Shown here: in pieces, positions 8,100 through 17,428 of the stretch
Layout: each line of letters opens with the position of its first letter
Position numbering within the stretch: position 1 is the stretch's first letter
NCBI GenBank assembly: GCA_018827375.1
Contig: JAHJYW010000048.1
Location: 124,001 to 188,000 of the forward strand
Direction of reading: 5' to 3'
Source: Alphaproteobacteria bacterium
GTDB taxonomy: Bacteria > Pseudomonadota > Alphaproteobacteria > Caulobacterales > Hyphomonadaceae
DNA: 64,000 nt
Position numbers and translations under genes: made by a program
Notes under the pieces: generated by a model
Told to the model about the DNA's origin: nothing
Seen by the model: only the letters and a program-made list of their open reading frames with translations
Databases searched by the model: none

Positions 8100-8558
8100 T
8101 CAGTCGCCTTGGCCAATGATTTCGGCCTTTGTGACCAGCATTTGCTCCTTGCCCTGACCATTGCTGAAGGTCAGCACGATATCGGCTGAGTCGCCCACGG
8201 CGAGAGTCTTGTCGAAGCCGAAGAACATGAGGTGATTGCCGCCGCGCTTGAGCACGAGGGGCGCTTTCTCGGTTACGGGCAGGGATTCGACCTGGCGCAT
8301 CCGCATCACGCCATCCTCCATCGACATCGTATGGATCTCGACACTGTCGGCCGCGTCCGTGGTTGCCGCTGTCAGCATTTCGTCGCCGCCGCGCACTGTC
8401 ACGACCATACCGCCGCTGGCGATACCCTGCCCGCCGGCTGGCATCACGATATAGGCGTCTGACACTTCAAGCGCGCTTTCGCCTTCAGGCACAGGGTTCG
8501 AGCAGGCGGCCAGCAGGCCAAAACCAATCAGTGTCGCGGCGAGGGAGAGGCGTTTCAT
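8100..8558 (-). CDS. PCu(A)C copper chaperone lipoprotein
   Basis: Periplasmic copper carrier that helps metallate the CuA or CuB centre of cytochrome c oxidase. The 152-residue protein has a lipoprotein signal with lipobox LLAAC (Cys19). The family copper motif H-x10-M-x21-H-x-M fits exactly: His76, Met87, His109 and Met111. It stands alone here: trpS lies upstream on the same strand 86 bases away, and no cytochrome oxidase genes are present. Function follows from the conserved ligand pattern. Confidence 0.9.
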   Translation of the reverse strand: MKRLSLAATLIGFGLLAACSNPVPEGESALEVSDAYIVMPAGGQGIASGGMVVTVRGGDEMLTAATTDAADSVEIHTMSMEDGVMRMRQVESLPVTEKAPLVLKRGGNHLMFFGFDKTLAVGDSADIVLTFSNGQGKEQMLVTKAEIIGQGD

Positions 8559-8644
8559 GAGATATCCTTCCGAGGGAATAGTTCTAGTCTCACGCTATGC
8601 CTGATGCGCCGTTCGGAAAAGGGTACACGCAGCCGCAGGGCGGC

Positions 8645-9682
8645 TCAGCCGCGCCAGAAACCGACGATATCCCGCACTTCGTCCATGATCGGTGCGGCAA
8701 TCGCGCGGGCCTTCTCGGCGCCCTTTGCCAGCGCCCGGTCGATGCCCGCCGGATCGGCGAGGATCTCGCGATAGCGGGCGGTGATGGGCGCGAGGTGCGC
8801 CACGGTCACATCTGCCAGCGCTGGCTTGAACGTGCCAAAGCCTTGTCCGCCAAACTGGCGCAGTACGGCCTCGACGCTTTCGCCTGACAGCGCGCTATAG
8901 ATGCCGACAAGGTTTTCGACTTCCGGACGGCCCTTCAGGCCTTCGATCTCGCTCGGCATGTCGCCCTCAAGATCGGTCTTGGCCTTCTTGATCTTCTTCG
9001 AAATCTCGTCGGACGTATCGACAAGGTTGATGCGCGACAGGTCCGACGGGTCGGATTTCGACATCTTCTTCGTGCCGTCCTTTAGGCTCATGATCCGGGC
9101 ACCGGGGCCCTTGATCATGGGTTCGGGCAGGGGGAAGAAGCCCGGCGCGTCATATTCGCGGTTGAACCGGTCGGCGATGTCACGGCTCAGCTCAAGATGC
9201 TGTTTCTGGTCCTCGCCCACAGGCACGTGCGTGGCCTTGTAGGCCAGGATGTCGGCGGCCTGCAGCACGGGATAGGTGAACAGGCCAACGGAGGCCCGCT
9301 CGGAATCCTTGCCGGCCTTGTCCTTGAACTGCGTCATCCGCTCGACCCAGCCCATGCGGGCGACACAGTTGAATACCCAGGCGAGTTCCGCATGCGCAGG
9401 CACGGCCGATTGCGCGAAGACGATCGATTTGTCGGGATCAATGCCGCACGCAAGGAAGGCCGCCGCGATCTGGCGCGTTTGGTCCAGCAGGGCCTCGCGG
9501 GCCACGGGTAGGGTGATCGCATGCATGTTCACGACCGAAAAGATGCAGTCGTGGCCTGCTTCCTGAAGGTCGACGAACTTTTTCAGTGCGCCAAGATAGT
9601 TGCCAAGGTGCAGGTTTCCCGTCGGCTGGATGCCGGAGAAAACGCGCTCGGGGCCGGTATAGGCAGGGGTCGTATCAGTCAT
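8645..9682 (-). CDS. trpS: tryptophanyl-tRNA synthetase
   Basis: Class I enzyme that charges tRNA-Trp. At 345 residues it has normal length, with the HIGH-equivalent TGNLHLGNY at about residues 21-29 and KMSKS at 206-210 (KKMSKSDPS). The [19 protein letters not shown] segment is also characteristic. The ATG at 9682 is preferred over a TTG four codons upstream because the conserved [11 protein letters not shown] follows at the usual distance. It lies 24 bases downstream of murJ, and glnD-murJ-trpS is a common alphaproteobacterial order. Confidence 0.95.
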   Translation of the reverse strand: MTDTTPAYTGPERVFSGIQPTGNLHLGNYLGALKKFVDLQEAGHDCIFSVVNMHAITLPVAREALLDQTRQIAAAFLACGIDPDKSIVFAQSAVPAHAELAWVFNCVARMGWVERMTQFKDKAGKDSERASVGLFTYPVLQAADILAYKATHVPVGEDQKQHLELSRDIADRFNREYDAPGFFPLPEPMIKGPGARIMSLKDGTKKMSKSDPSDLSRINLVDTSDEISKKIKKAKTDLEGDMPSEIEGLKGRPEVENLVGIYSALSGESVEAVLRQFGGQGFGTFKPALADVTVAHLAPITARYREILADPAGIDRALAKGAEKARAIAAPIMDEVRDIVGFWRG

Positions 9683-9706
9683 GGGCAGGGCCAATAGCGC
9701 GTTTGA

Positions 9707-11263
9707 TCAGCGTCGCATAGTGCGGCGGATGTCGCTGATCCGCACGGCGCCCGTGATCAGGGCCGCAACGGCATAGGTCACGCCGCCTGCCAGCACGATG
9801 ACGGCGGCCGACAGCGCCTTGCTATTATAGAGATAGGCTTCCAGGGTCGGCAGGATGCGCAGCAGGTACCAGACGACTGCCGACATGACCGCCGTGGCGA
9901 TCAGCGCCCGGATCACGCCTGAGGCCAGCTTTGGCCCCGGCCTGTACCAGTCGCGCCGCACCAGCGTGGTCCACAGGAGGATGACGTTCACCCAGGCGGC
10001 AACACTGGTGGCAATCGCAAGGCCGACAAAGCCTTGCTGGTCATGCGCCTTCATCCAGAAGAACAGGCCGGCGCCCAGCACCGTATTGACGAACACGGAA
10101 GCCAGCGCATAGCGCATTGGCGTCTTCGTGTCCTCACGGGCAAAAAAGGCCGGCGCCAGAACCTTGATCAGCACGAAGGCCGGCACGCCCCAGGCAAAAT
10201 GGAACAGGGCATTGCCCGATTGCAGGGCATCGAACGTGGTAAACTCACCCCGCGCAAAGAAGGCATCGATCAGGAAGACCGGCGCGATCAGCAGCGAGGC
10301 GGCCGCTGGCAGCGTCAGCGCCATGGCAAGGCCGATGCCCTCGTCCATCGTCGCCCGGCTGGAATCATCGTCCAGCGCACGCGCGGCCCGCGACAGGCGC
10401 GGCAGGATCGCCACGCCCACCGCCACGCCGACAAGGCCGAGCGGCAACTGGTAAAGCCGGTCAGCCGCATAGAGCCAGCTCTTGGCGCCCACTTCGAAAC
10501 TCGCGAGGGACTGGCTGACAATGATGTTGATCTGCGTGCCGCTGGCCGCAAACGTGCCGGGCAGGGCCAGCATCATCACCTTCTTCACGGCCGGGGTGAG
10601 GCGGGGCAGGCCGAGCAGGCTGAGATGCACTTTCTGGCGGCTGACGCCCCACCAGAGGGCCCCGGCCTGCAGGACGCCCGCGATGAAATACGCAATGGAG
10701 GCGGCCTTGGCCGTGGTTACCGGGTCGTCGCTGACAAGGGCTGCCGGAATGAGACAGAGGTTCAGCAGCGTCGGCACACCCGCCGACAATATGAACCGCT
10801 CTGATGAGTTCAACACGCCCGACAGCAGCGCCGCCAGCGCCATGAACGTGAGATATGGCATCGTCACGCGCGTCAGCAGCACGGCCAGGTTATAGTGTTC
10901 CGGGTCGTCGGCCTGGCCGCCATGGATCAGCAGCAGGACCCAGGGCATGAAGATCTGCGCGAGGATGGTCAGCGCCGCTGTGGCCGCAAACAAGACGCGC
11001 ATCGCCTCCTGCGCCACGGCGCGGGCGGCCTCTGGCCCTTCGGCCTCCAGCGTGCGCGCATAGGTTGGCACGAAGGCAGACGCAAAGGCGCCTTCGGCAA
11101 ATATGCGGCGGAACAGGTTCGGGAATTGCTGCGCCGTGGCCCAGGCGTCGCCCACCGGCCCGGCGCCGATCGTGGCCACCAGCAGGATGTCGCGCACCAT
11201 GCCCAGCACGCGGCTGGCCAGCGTCAGGGATGATTGCACGAGAGTGTTGCGCGCGACGCTCAT
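9707..11263 (-). CDS. murJ: lipid II flippase MurJ
   Basis: Moves lipid II across the inner membrane for peptidoglycan synthesis. The 518-residue protein is hydrophobic with about 13-14 membrane segments. Signature regions are SRVLGMVRDILLVATIGAG, DAWATAQQFPNLFRRIFAEGAFASAFVP, LPLGLVGVAVGVAILPRLSR and FFAREDTKTPM. The gene sits between glnD (22 bases upstream) and trpS and is probably part of one transcript. Identification is firm. Confidence 0.96.
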   Translation of the reverse strand: MSVARNTLVQSSLTLASRVLGMVRDILLVATIGAGPVGDAWATAQQFPNLFRRIFAEGAFASAFVPTYARTLEAEGPEAARAVAQEAMRVLFAATAALTILAQIFMPWVLLLIHGGQADDPEHYNLAVLLTRVTMPYLTFMALAALLSGVLNSSERFILSAGVPTLLNLCLIPAALVSDDPVTTAKAASIAYFIAGVLQAGALWWGVSRQKVHLSLLGLPRLTPAVKKVMMLALPGTFAASGTQINIIVSQSLASFEVGAKSWLYAADRLYQLPLGLVGVAVGVAILPRLSRAARALDDDSSRATMDEGIGLAMALTLPAAASLLIAPVFLIDAFFARGEFTTFDALQSGNALFHFAWGVPAFVLIKVLAPAFFAREDTKTPMRYALASVFVNTVLGAGLFFWMKAHDQQGFVGLAIATSVAAWVNVILLWTTLVRRDWYRPGPKLASGVIRALIATAVMSAVVWYLLRILPTLEAYLYNSKALSAAVIVLAGGVTYAVAALITGAVRISDIRRTMRR

Positions 11264-11285
11264 GCAATTTCCCTTGTGTGAATTC

Positions 11286-14135
11286 TCAGAAGCTGTCCAC
11301 GGCGCGGGAGCGTTTCAGTTTCCGGGCCGGGGTTTGCGGTGCATCCGGTTCTTCGCGCCCCAATACGGCGAGAAGACGTTCCTTGAGTGTATCTTTGCGG
11401 GCTTTTGTTCCCATCTTCTGGCCGCGGGCATTCTGCACATAGAAAGCATCGAACACGCGCTCGCCGTAAGAGCCCACGTGGGCCGAGTGGATCGACAGTT
11501 TCATGTCGGCCAGCACATCGGCCACTTCATGCAAGAGGCCCGGCCGGTTACGCCCGGCAATGTCGATCACCGTATAGTCCGCCGAAAGGTCGTCGCGGAT
11601 TTGCACGGACGGCTGCACGAGGAAAGCCGCTTCGCGCCGTCCGGCCCGTGCATTGACTTCGCCCTTGATGGCGTTGTCGGCGAGGGCATCTCGCATGGCA
11701 TTTTCAAGCCGCGCCATGCGCGGTGCATCACCGGCCGCAAAGGCGCCCTTGCTCGCGTCCTGCAGCATGAAGATATCGACGATACGGCCCCGGTTGCTGG
11801 TGAAGACCTGCGCCGAGACCACGTTGGCGCCCAGCCGGGCGAGTGTTCCGGCGAGGTCTGCGAACAGGCCCGTCCGGTCAGCGCCTGACACGATCATCGC
11901 CACGGCGCCGCCATCGGCCAGATAGCGGTGCGCCACGACTTCCTGACCATCATTCAGCACGCGGGCCTGCCAGGCGAGATCGTCGAGGTCGAAACCGGTC
12001 CAGTAGGCCGTTTCCATTTCCAGCATTAGCGCCGGTACCTTGCCAACCCGGTCGATCAGCGCTTCACGGCGGCGTTCGGCGCGCGCTTCCAACTCGGCCA
12101 GCACGCCAGCCTCGTCGGTCCGCCCGCCGCGTAGGGCAGCCGCCGTATTGTTGTAGAGGTCAGCCAGCAGCTGGCCCTTCCACGCGTTCCACACGGCCGG
12201 TCCGACGGCCTTGATGTCGGCCACGGTGAGAATGTAGAGCAAGCGCAGCCGCTCCAGCGAGCCAACAAGGTCAGCGAATTTCGCCACCGTGCGCGGATCG
12301 GAAATATCGCGCTTCTGGGCCGTCTCGCTCATTTCCAGATGATGCCCGACCAGCCAGGCCACGAGTTCGCTCTCGGCCTCCGGCAGGCCAAGGCGCTGGC
12401 AGGCACGCAGGGAAGTCTTCATGCCCTCGATCTGCTGGTCGCCCTTGCCCTTGCCGGTATCGTGCAACAGCATCGCCATGTAGAGCGCGCGGCGGTTTTC
12501 CAGCATCGGGAACAGTTCGGAGACCAGCTTGATCGTCTCGCCGCGCCCATGCTCCATGTCGGAAATGTATTCCACGGCGCGGATCGTGTGCTCGTCGACT
12601 GTATAGTGATGGTACATGTTGAACTGGGTCTGCGCGACGATGCCGCCAAACTCAGGCATCACGCGGCCCAGCAGGCCGGACTCGTTCATCCAGCGCAGCA
12701 CCTGGCCCGGACGGTCACCGCCCATGATGGATTCCAGCACCAGCTGGCGCGCCTCTGGCGTCTCGCGCACCCTGTCATTCATGGCGCGCAGGTTGCGGGT
12801 CAGCGCGGTCAGGGCATCGGGGTGGATGTCCTTGCCTTCGCGCCGGGCAATCGTGAACAGCCGCAGCATGTTCAGCGGATCGGACGCCATAACGTCTTCG
12901 TCCACCGTATTGATGCGGCCATTGTCGATGATGAAGCCGGTTTCCTTCAGCGCCTGCGGCGCGCGGATCGGCAGGAAGCGACGGAAGCCTTCAGGTTTCT
13001 TTTTGTGGTCGGCTTCCAGTTTCGCCGCCAGGATTCGCGTCAGGCTGCCGACATCCTTGGCGATCAGGAAGTAGCGCTTCATGAAGCGCTCCACGCCCTG
13101 CTGCTCGCCCCGATCACGATAGCCCATGCGCGAGGCAATTTCCGGCTGCAGGTCAAAGCCCAGCCGTTCTTCCGGGCGTCCCGTCACGAAGTGAAGGTGG
13201 CAGCGCACGGTCCAGAGGAATTTCGCGGCGCGGATGAAGATCGCATATTCGTGCGGCGTGAAGGGGCCATTCTGCATCACATCTTCCAGCGTGCGGCCGC
13301 CATACATGTGCTTGGTAATCCAGTAGAGCGTCTGCAGGTCGCGCAGGCCGCCCTTGCCTTCCTTTAGGTTCGGCTCGACCACATAGCGCGCGTCGCCGTG
13401 GCGGGCATGGCGGGCGTCGCGCTCTGCCAGCTTGTCGGCGATGAACTGGGCGTCCTTGCCCTTCACGGCCTCGCGCTGGAACAGCTCGAACATGTCGGTC
13501 GCCAGCGCTTCGTCCCCGCAGATGAAACGCGCGTCCAGCATGGATGTCTTGATGGTCACGTCTTCTGCTGCCAGCTTCACGCAATCCTGCGGTGTACGGA
13601 AAGCATGGCCAACTTTCAGCCCCATGTCCCACATCGCATAGAGCATGTATTCGATCACGCTCTCGGTATGCGGACTCACTTTGTAGGCTCGCAGGAACAG
13701 GAGATCGGTATCCGAAGACGGCGCCATAACGCCGCGTCCGTAGCCGCCGGTGGCGACAATCGCGATGCGCTCGGCCTCTGTGGGGTTGCGGGCGCGGATG
13801 ACGTGCGTCGTCGTGTAATCGTAAAGCGCGCTGATCACTTCATCCTGCACGGCGCAGAGCAGGCGGGCGGTGTCCAGCCCGTCGGCGCCCTGTTGCAGGC
13901 GCTCCTGCGCGATCATTCGGCCGCGGAAGAGGGCGGCGTGCAGGTGGTCGATCACCACCTTGCGCGCGGCCTGCGCGTCGCCCTGATGGTGCTGTGCGGC
14001 GCCCGTCAGCTTGATGCGCAGAGCGCGCCCGTCAATAATGTTGGAGATGCGCCAGCGGCCGGGTCGGCGCAGGGCCGAATTGCGGGTGTCGACGAGGCTG
14101 GGACCGGCGCTGGCAGGGTTCGACGTAACGTTCAT
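11286..14135 (-). CDS. glnD: bifunctional PII uridylyltransferase / uridylyl-removing enzyme
   Basis: Senses glutamine and uridylylates or de-uridylylates PII proteins to control nitrogen assimilation. It has 949 residues. A nucleotidyltransferase domain carries GGYGRGVMAPSSDTDLLFL (about 130-148; metal-binding Asp142 and Asp144), followed by the GlnD-type linker with VEPNLKEGKGGLRDLQTLYW. An HD domain follows with VDEHTIRAVEY and LLHDTGKG, and there are two C-terminal ACT domains beginning around DRTGLFADLAGTLARLGANV and RPGLLHEVADVLADMKLSIHS. All catalytic elements are intact. It is the first gene of the glnD-murJ-trpS group. Confidence 0.96.
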   Translation of the reverse strand: MNVTSNPASAGPSLVDTRNSALRRPGRWRISNIIDGRALRIKLTGAAQHHQGDAQAARKVVIDHLHAALFRGRMIAQERLQQGADGLDTARLLCAVQDEVISALYDYTTTHVIRARNPTEAERIAIVATGGYGRGVMAPSSDTDLLFLRAYKVSPHTESVIEYMLYAMWDMGLKVGHAFRTPQDCVKLAAEDVTIKTSMLDARFICGDEALATDMFELFQREAVKGKDAQFIADKLAERDARHARHGDARYVVEPNLKEGKGGLRDLQTLYWITKHMYGGRTLEDVMQNGPFTPHEYAIFIRAAKFLWTVRCHLHFVTGRPEERLGFDLQPEIASRMGYRDRGEQQGVERFMKRYFLIAKDVGSLTRILAAKLEADHKKKPEGFRRFLPIRAPQALKETGFIIDNGRINTVDEDVMASDPLNMLRLFTIARREGKDIHPDALTALTRNLRAMNDRVRETPEARQLVLESIMGGDRPGQVLRWMNESGLLGRVMPEFGGIVAQTQFNMYHHYTVDEHTIRAVEYISDMEHGRGETIKLVSELFPMLENRRALYMAMLLHDTGKGKGDQQIEGMKTSLRACQRLGLPEAESELVAWLVGHHLEMSETAQKRDISDPRTVAKFADLVGSLERLRLLYILTVADIKAVGPAVWNAWKGQLLADLYNNTAAALRGGRTDEAGVLAELEARAERRREALIDRVGKVPALMLEMETAYWTGFDLDDLAWQARVLNDGQEVVAHRYLADGGAVAMIVSGADRTGLFADLAGTLARLGANVVSAQVFTSNRGRIVDIFMLQDASKGAFAAGDAPRMARLENAMRDALADNAIKGEVNARAGRREAAFLVQPSVQIRDDLSADYTVIDIAGRNRPGLLHEVADVLADMKLSIHSAHVGSYGERVFDAFYVQNARGQKMGTKARKDTLKERLLAVLGREEPDAPQTPARKLKRSRAVDSF

Positions 14136-14166
14136 GCCTATCCTATAGCAGCTCCGGCGCTGGCGC

Positions 14167-14637
14167 CTATGCTCGCTTTTGCGTGATCACGGGCAGCGCG
14201 CGCGATTGCTTCACCACGCCATAAGCAAAACTGGTTTCGATCGAGGCAATGCCGGGTATCTTGTGTATCGTCTGCCGCATCAGGTGTTCGTAGTCGTCGA
14301 GACTGCTGGCGATCACCTTCATCTGGTAGTCCTCGCCGCCCGCCATCAGGTAACAGTCTAGCACGGGCTCGATTTCGGCAATCCTGCTTTCGAACTGCTT
14401 GACGGTTTCTTCGGCATGATTGGTGAGTCGAATGCGGATGAAGCACGTTATCGGATAGCCGCAGGCTTTCTGGTCGACCAGCGCTGTATAGCCCGTGATT
14501 ATGCCCGCCGCTTCGAGGTTACGCACGCGCCGCAGGCAGGGCGAGGGCGAGAGGCCGGCCTCAAGTGACAATTCCTGGTTCGTCAGGCGTCCGTCACGCT
14601 GCAGTGCCTTCAGAATTTTGGCATCCGTTATATCCAT
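14167..14637 (-). CDS. Lrp/AsnC family transcriptional regulator
   Basis: Amino-acid-responsive DNA-binding protein of 156 residues. It has an N-terminal helix-turn-helix (MDITDAKILKALQRDGRLTNQELSLEAGLSPSPCLRRVRNLEAAGII) and a C-terminal RAM ligand-binding domain (LDCYLMAGGEDYQMKVIASSLDDYEHLM). It is divergent from a methionine gamma-lyase gene, and a perfect 7-bp dyad lies just upstream of its start, so it probably controls itself and that gene. The effector, possibly methionine or leucine, is inferred from context only. Confidence 0.9.
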   Translation of the reverse strand: MDITDAKILKALQRDGRLTNQELSLEAGLSPSPCLRRVRNLEAAGIITGYTALVDQKACGYPITCFIRIRLTNHAEETVKQFESRIAEIEPVLDCYLMAGGEDYQMKVIASSLDDYEHLMRQTIHKIPGIASIETSFAYGVVKQSRALPVITQKRA

Positions 14638-14647
14638 TCGCTTATCT

Positions 14648-14666
14648 ATTGGCAGAATTTGCCAAT
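14648..14666. promoter_or_regulatory. dyad operator candidate between lrp-like and methionine gamma-lyase genes
   Basis: ATTGGCA, five bases (GAATT), TGCCAAT: perfect 7-bp inverted arms in the 110-base divergent gap, 11 bases upstream of the regulator's start. The size and the A/T-rich centre fit Lrp/AsnC operators. A further TTTGC/GCAAG-rich stretch follows. Confidence 0.55.
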
Positions 14667-14747
14667 TTGCAAGCAGTTTGCGGCAGGAAAAGGCGAAACC
14701 TGCTGTGGTATTGGTGCTATTCTGGCGTAAATACAGGAGAGACGCCC

Positions 14748-15950
14748 ATGGCCTTTGATTCCACGCGCCCGCTCGGCTTCGCGACCCGCGCCATCCACCA
14801 CGGCTATAATCCGGCAGACAATGCCAACGCGCTCACCCCGCCGCTGCATCTTAGCTCCACCTTTGCGTTCCCGACGGCTGAAGAGGGCGGTGCGCTCTTT
14901 GCCGGTGAAACCGAGGGTCATGTCTATTCCCGCATCTCCAACCCGACCGTCGCCCTGCTCGAATCGCGCATTGCAGACCTTGAAGGGGCCGAAGCCGGTC
15001 TCTGCACAGGCTCCGGCATGGGCGCGATTTCAGCCACGATGTGGACGCTGTTAAAGCCCGGTGACGAGATCATTACCGACCAGACGCTCTATGGCTGTAC
15101 GTTCGCCTTCATGCGCGACGGGCTCTCGCGCTTCGGCATCACGATTACGCATGTCGACGTGCGCGACCCGGAAAACCTGCGCGGCGCCATCTCGGACAAG
15201 ACGCGGATCGTCTATTTTGAAAGCCCCGCCAACCCGAACATGCGCCTCGTTGATATCCGCGCCGTTTCATCCATCGCGCATGAGCACGATACGCTGGTCG
15301 TCGTCGACAACACTTACGCCTCGCCGATGCTCACTCGTCCGCTCACGCTCGGCGCCGACTTCGTGCTCCACTCGGCGACAAAGTATCTCGGCGGGCATGG
15401 CGACCTCGTGGCGGGCGCCGTTTGCGGCAGGGCCGACGCGATCCACGAGATCCGCATGGTCGGCGTGAAGGACATGACCGGGTCGGTCATGGCGCCTTTC
15501 AACGCGATGCTGGTCATGCGGGGCCTGAAGACCCTCCAGCTGCGCATGGCACGTCACTGCGAGAGTGGCATGAAAGTCGCGGAATGGCTGGAAGCCCAAC
15601 CGGGCGTCTCGGTCGTCCACTATCCAGGTCTGGTCAGCCACCCCCAGCATGAATTGGCCAAACGCCAGATGGACGGTTTTGGCGGCATGGTCGCTTTCGA
15701 ACTGGAAGGCGGTTACGAAGCGGGGCTCGCCATGATGAACCGGCTCCGGCTCATCCGCCGTGCCGTCAGCCTCGGCGACGCCGAAACCCTCATCCAGCAT
15801 CCCGCCAGCATGACACACTCGACTTACAGCCCTGATGAACGCCGTGCGCACGGCATCAGTGAAGGCCTCGTACGCCTGTCGGTCGGGCTGGAAGATGTTA
15901 CGGATCTTATCGAAGATCTCGCCGGTGCGCTCGGGACGAACGACCGCTAG
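14748..15950 (+). CDS. mdeA: methionine gamma-lyase (PLP, Cys/Met metabolism family)
   Basis: Breaks L-methionine into methanethiol, 2-oxobutyrate and ammonia. It has 400 residues. The PLP lysine is Lys212 in HSATKYLGGHGD. The phosphate and cofactor segment GSGMGAIS and DNTYASP are present. Cys117 in TLYGCTFAF matches the cysteine that marks methionine gamma-lyases within this family and argues against cystathionine gamma-lyase or beta-lyase. ATG at 14748 is chosen for the AGGAGA eight bases upstream and the conserved GFATRAIHHGY start. Divergent from the Lrp/AsnC regulator. Its stop overlaps the convergent EthD gene by four bases. Confidence 0.87.
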   Translation: MAFDSTRPLGFATRAIHHGYNPADNANALTPPLHLSSTFAFPTAEEGGALFAGETEGHVYSRISNPTVALLESRIADLEGAEAGLCTGSGMGAISATMWTLLKPGDEIITDQTLYGCTFAFMRDGLSRFGITITHVDVRDPENLRGAISDKTRIVYFESPANPNMRLVDIRAVSSIAHEHDTLVVVDNTYASPMLTRPLTLGADFVLHSATKYLGGHGDLVAGAVCGRADAIHEIRMVGVKDMTGSVMAPFNAMLVMRGLKTLQLRMARHCESGMKVAEWLEAQPGVSVVHYPGLVSHPQHELAKRQMDGFGGMVAFELEGGYEAGLAMMNRLRLIRRAVSLGDAETLIQHPASMTHSTYSPDERRAHGISEGLVRLSVGLEDVTDLIEDLAGALGTNDR

Positions 15951-16312
15951 TCGACAATCACGTGCTCGTCGCCAAACCAGAGCGGCGAGTTGGCGAGGTC
16001 GATGAATTTTTTCTCGTCTTCCAGCAGTTCGCGCCCTGCGGCGGCGGCCGCCTCGCTCGTATTGGCAGCCATGGCTTCCGCGCTCTCGAACCAGAGTTCG
16101 GCCACACCGTCATATTCAGTCGGTGCCCCGCGTGAACCTGCAATACCCGCGTTGAGTGCGTCATGCCCCGTGTGGAGCTGCACATAGCGCAGTACGCCCA
16201 GCGTCCTGGCATGCTTTGCAACCAGAGGCGCGTGCTGCTCGCGCCAATAGGTCTGGAACTGTTCCCGGCTGAGGTGGGGCAGGCGGCGAAGGCAGAATGT
16301 GAGCTTGATCAT
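15947..16312 (-). CDS. EthD-like (dimeric alpha/beta barrel) protein
   Basis: Small 121-residue protein with the EthD pattern: an N-terminal strand MIKLTFCLRRLPHLSREQFQ, YWREQHAPLVAKHARTLGV and a central YDGVAELWFESAEAM. EthD proteins accompany cytochrome P450 or catabolic oxidoreductases, mostly with unproved functions (polyketide-like cyclisation or accessory roles). It is the last gene of the minus-strand set cupin, SDR, dehydrogenase, EthD, 51 bases after the dehydrogenase stop. The precise role is unknown. Confidence 0.75.
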   Translation of the reverse strand: MIKLTFCLRRLPHLSREQFQTYWREQHAPLVAKHARTLGVLRYVQLHTGHDALNAGIAGSRGAPTEYDGVAELWFESAEAMAANTSEAAAAAGRELLEDEKKFIDLANSPLWFGDEHVIVD

Positions 16313-16363
16313 GCGGCGAACCTAGTCGTGGCTTTCAGGCCTGTCGATCAGAACCTGCGCGCC

Positions 16364-17425
16364 TCAGGTCTGCGGATCGATCAGGATCTTTATCTCGCTG
16401 GGATTGCTGGCAAGGCTGTCAAAGGCGGCTTCGGTACGGTCCAGCGGCTGGCGACTGGTGATCAGGCGCGCTGCCGCGTCCGGATGCGCGCTTATCATGG
16501 CCAGCGCCGCGGCGAATTCCTCTGGCCGGTAGGCAAAGCTGAATTCCAGCGTCAGCTCGCGCACGATGCCTTCCAGCGGTGTCAGCTTTTCCTCGTGCGG
16601 GCACACGCCCACCACGATGATATGACTATGCGCCGGCGCGGATTTCACGATCTGGTCGATCACGCCGGGCGCGCCCGTGCATTCGAAGACATTGATGCCC
16701 GGCGGCAGTCCGCGGAAGTCCCGCTCAAGCAGCGGCGACATGGGGTGCGGGCTGAATGCGAAATCGGTCCAGCGGCCAAAGGGAGAATTCGTGGCCGGGT
16801 CCAGCACGATATCGGCGCCGAGTGCCGCCGCCACTGCCCGGCGCACCGGCGAGAAGTCCGCCGCGAGGATCGGCCCCCGTCCCTGCAGGCGCAGCGCCAG
16901 GATCACCGACAGGCCCACCGGCCCGCAGCCGATCACCATGTTCGGCCCGGCATTGCGGCTCGCGAGGTTGGCTGCGTGCAGTCCGACCGAGACAGGCTCT
17001 GTCAGCGCGCCAATGTCTGCTGGCACATCCTCCGGTATGGCAAAGGTCCGCACTGCATCCACGCAGGTCAGCGTGGCCAGCCCGCCACTATGGTCAGGCG
17101 ACAGGCCGATGGCCTGCGGCGCATCATGGCCGTGCATGAAGGGCAGGGCGGAGACGATCTGGCCAATCTTCAGCGCTGTCTCGGTGCCGGGTGCGATGCC
17201 AACCAGTTCCGCCGAAAACTCATGTCCGGGGATGATCAACGGCAATTGGTCATGCGCTTCGGGCGGCGTGGCCTCGGCGGCGGCCGCCATCTGCTTGCGC
17301 AGGCTGAGGTCGCTGCCGCAAATGCCGGTGAACAGGGGCCGCACAAGCAGCTGGCCTTGCGCGGGTGTGGGATCAGCCAGCTCGCGGATCGAAAAGTGGT
17401 GTCCTTGAAGGGTTGCTGCGCGCAT
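16364..17425 (-). CDS. medium-chain (zinc) alcohol dehydrogenase family protein
   Basis: NAD(P)-dependent oxidoreductase of 353 residues, close to the threonine/2,3-butanediol dehydrogenase branch. Catalytic-zinc ligands are visible: Cys36 in GICGSDLS, His68-Glu69 in PGHEF and Glu143 in LTEPVSVGLH. The Rossmann motif is GCGPVG at 166-171. The four-cysteine structural-zinc lobe expected around residues 90-110 is missing (the segment reads SALPFMHGHDAPQAIGLSP), so only one zinc site remains. It follows the SDR gene by three bases. Substrate unknown; probably an alcohol/ketone step in the small catabolic cluster. Confidence 0.82.
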   Translation of the reverse strand: MRAATLQGHHFSIRELADPTPAQGQLLVRPLFTGICGSDLSLRKQMAAAAEATPPEAHDQLPLIIPGHEFSAELVGIAPGTETALKIGQIVSALPFMHGHDAPQAIGLSPDHSGGLATLTCVDAVRTFAIPEDVPADIGALTEPVSVGLHAANLASRNAGPNMVIGCGPVGLSVILALRLQGRGPILAADFSPVRRAVAAALGADIVLDPATNSPFGRWTDFAFSPHPMSPLLERDFRGLPPGINVFECTGAPGVIDQIVKSAPAHSHIIVVGVCPHEEKLTPLEGIVRELTLEFSFAYRPEEFAAALAMISAHPDAAARLITSRQPLDRTEAAFDSLASNPSEIKILIDPQT

Positions 17426-17428
17426 GGC

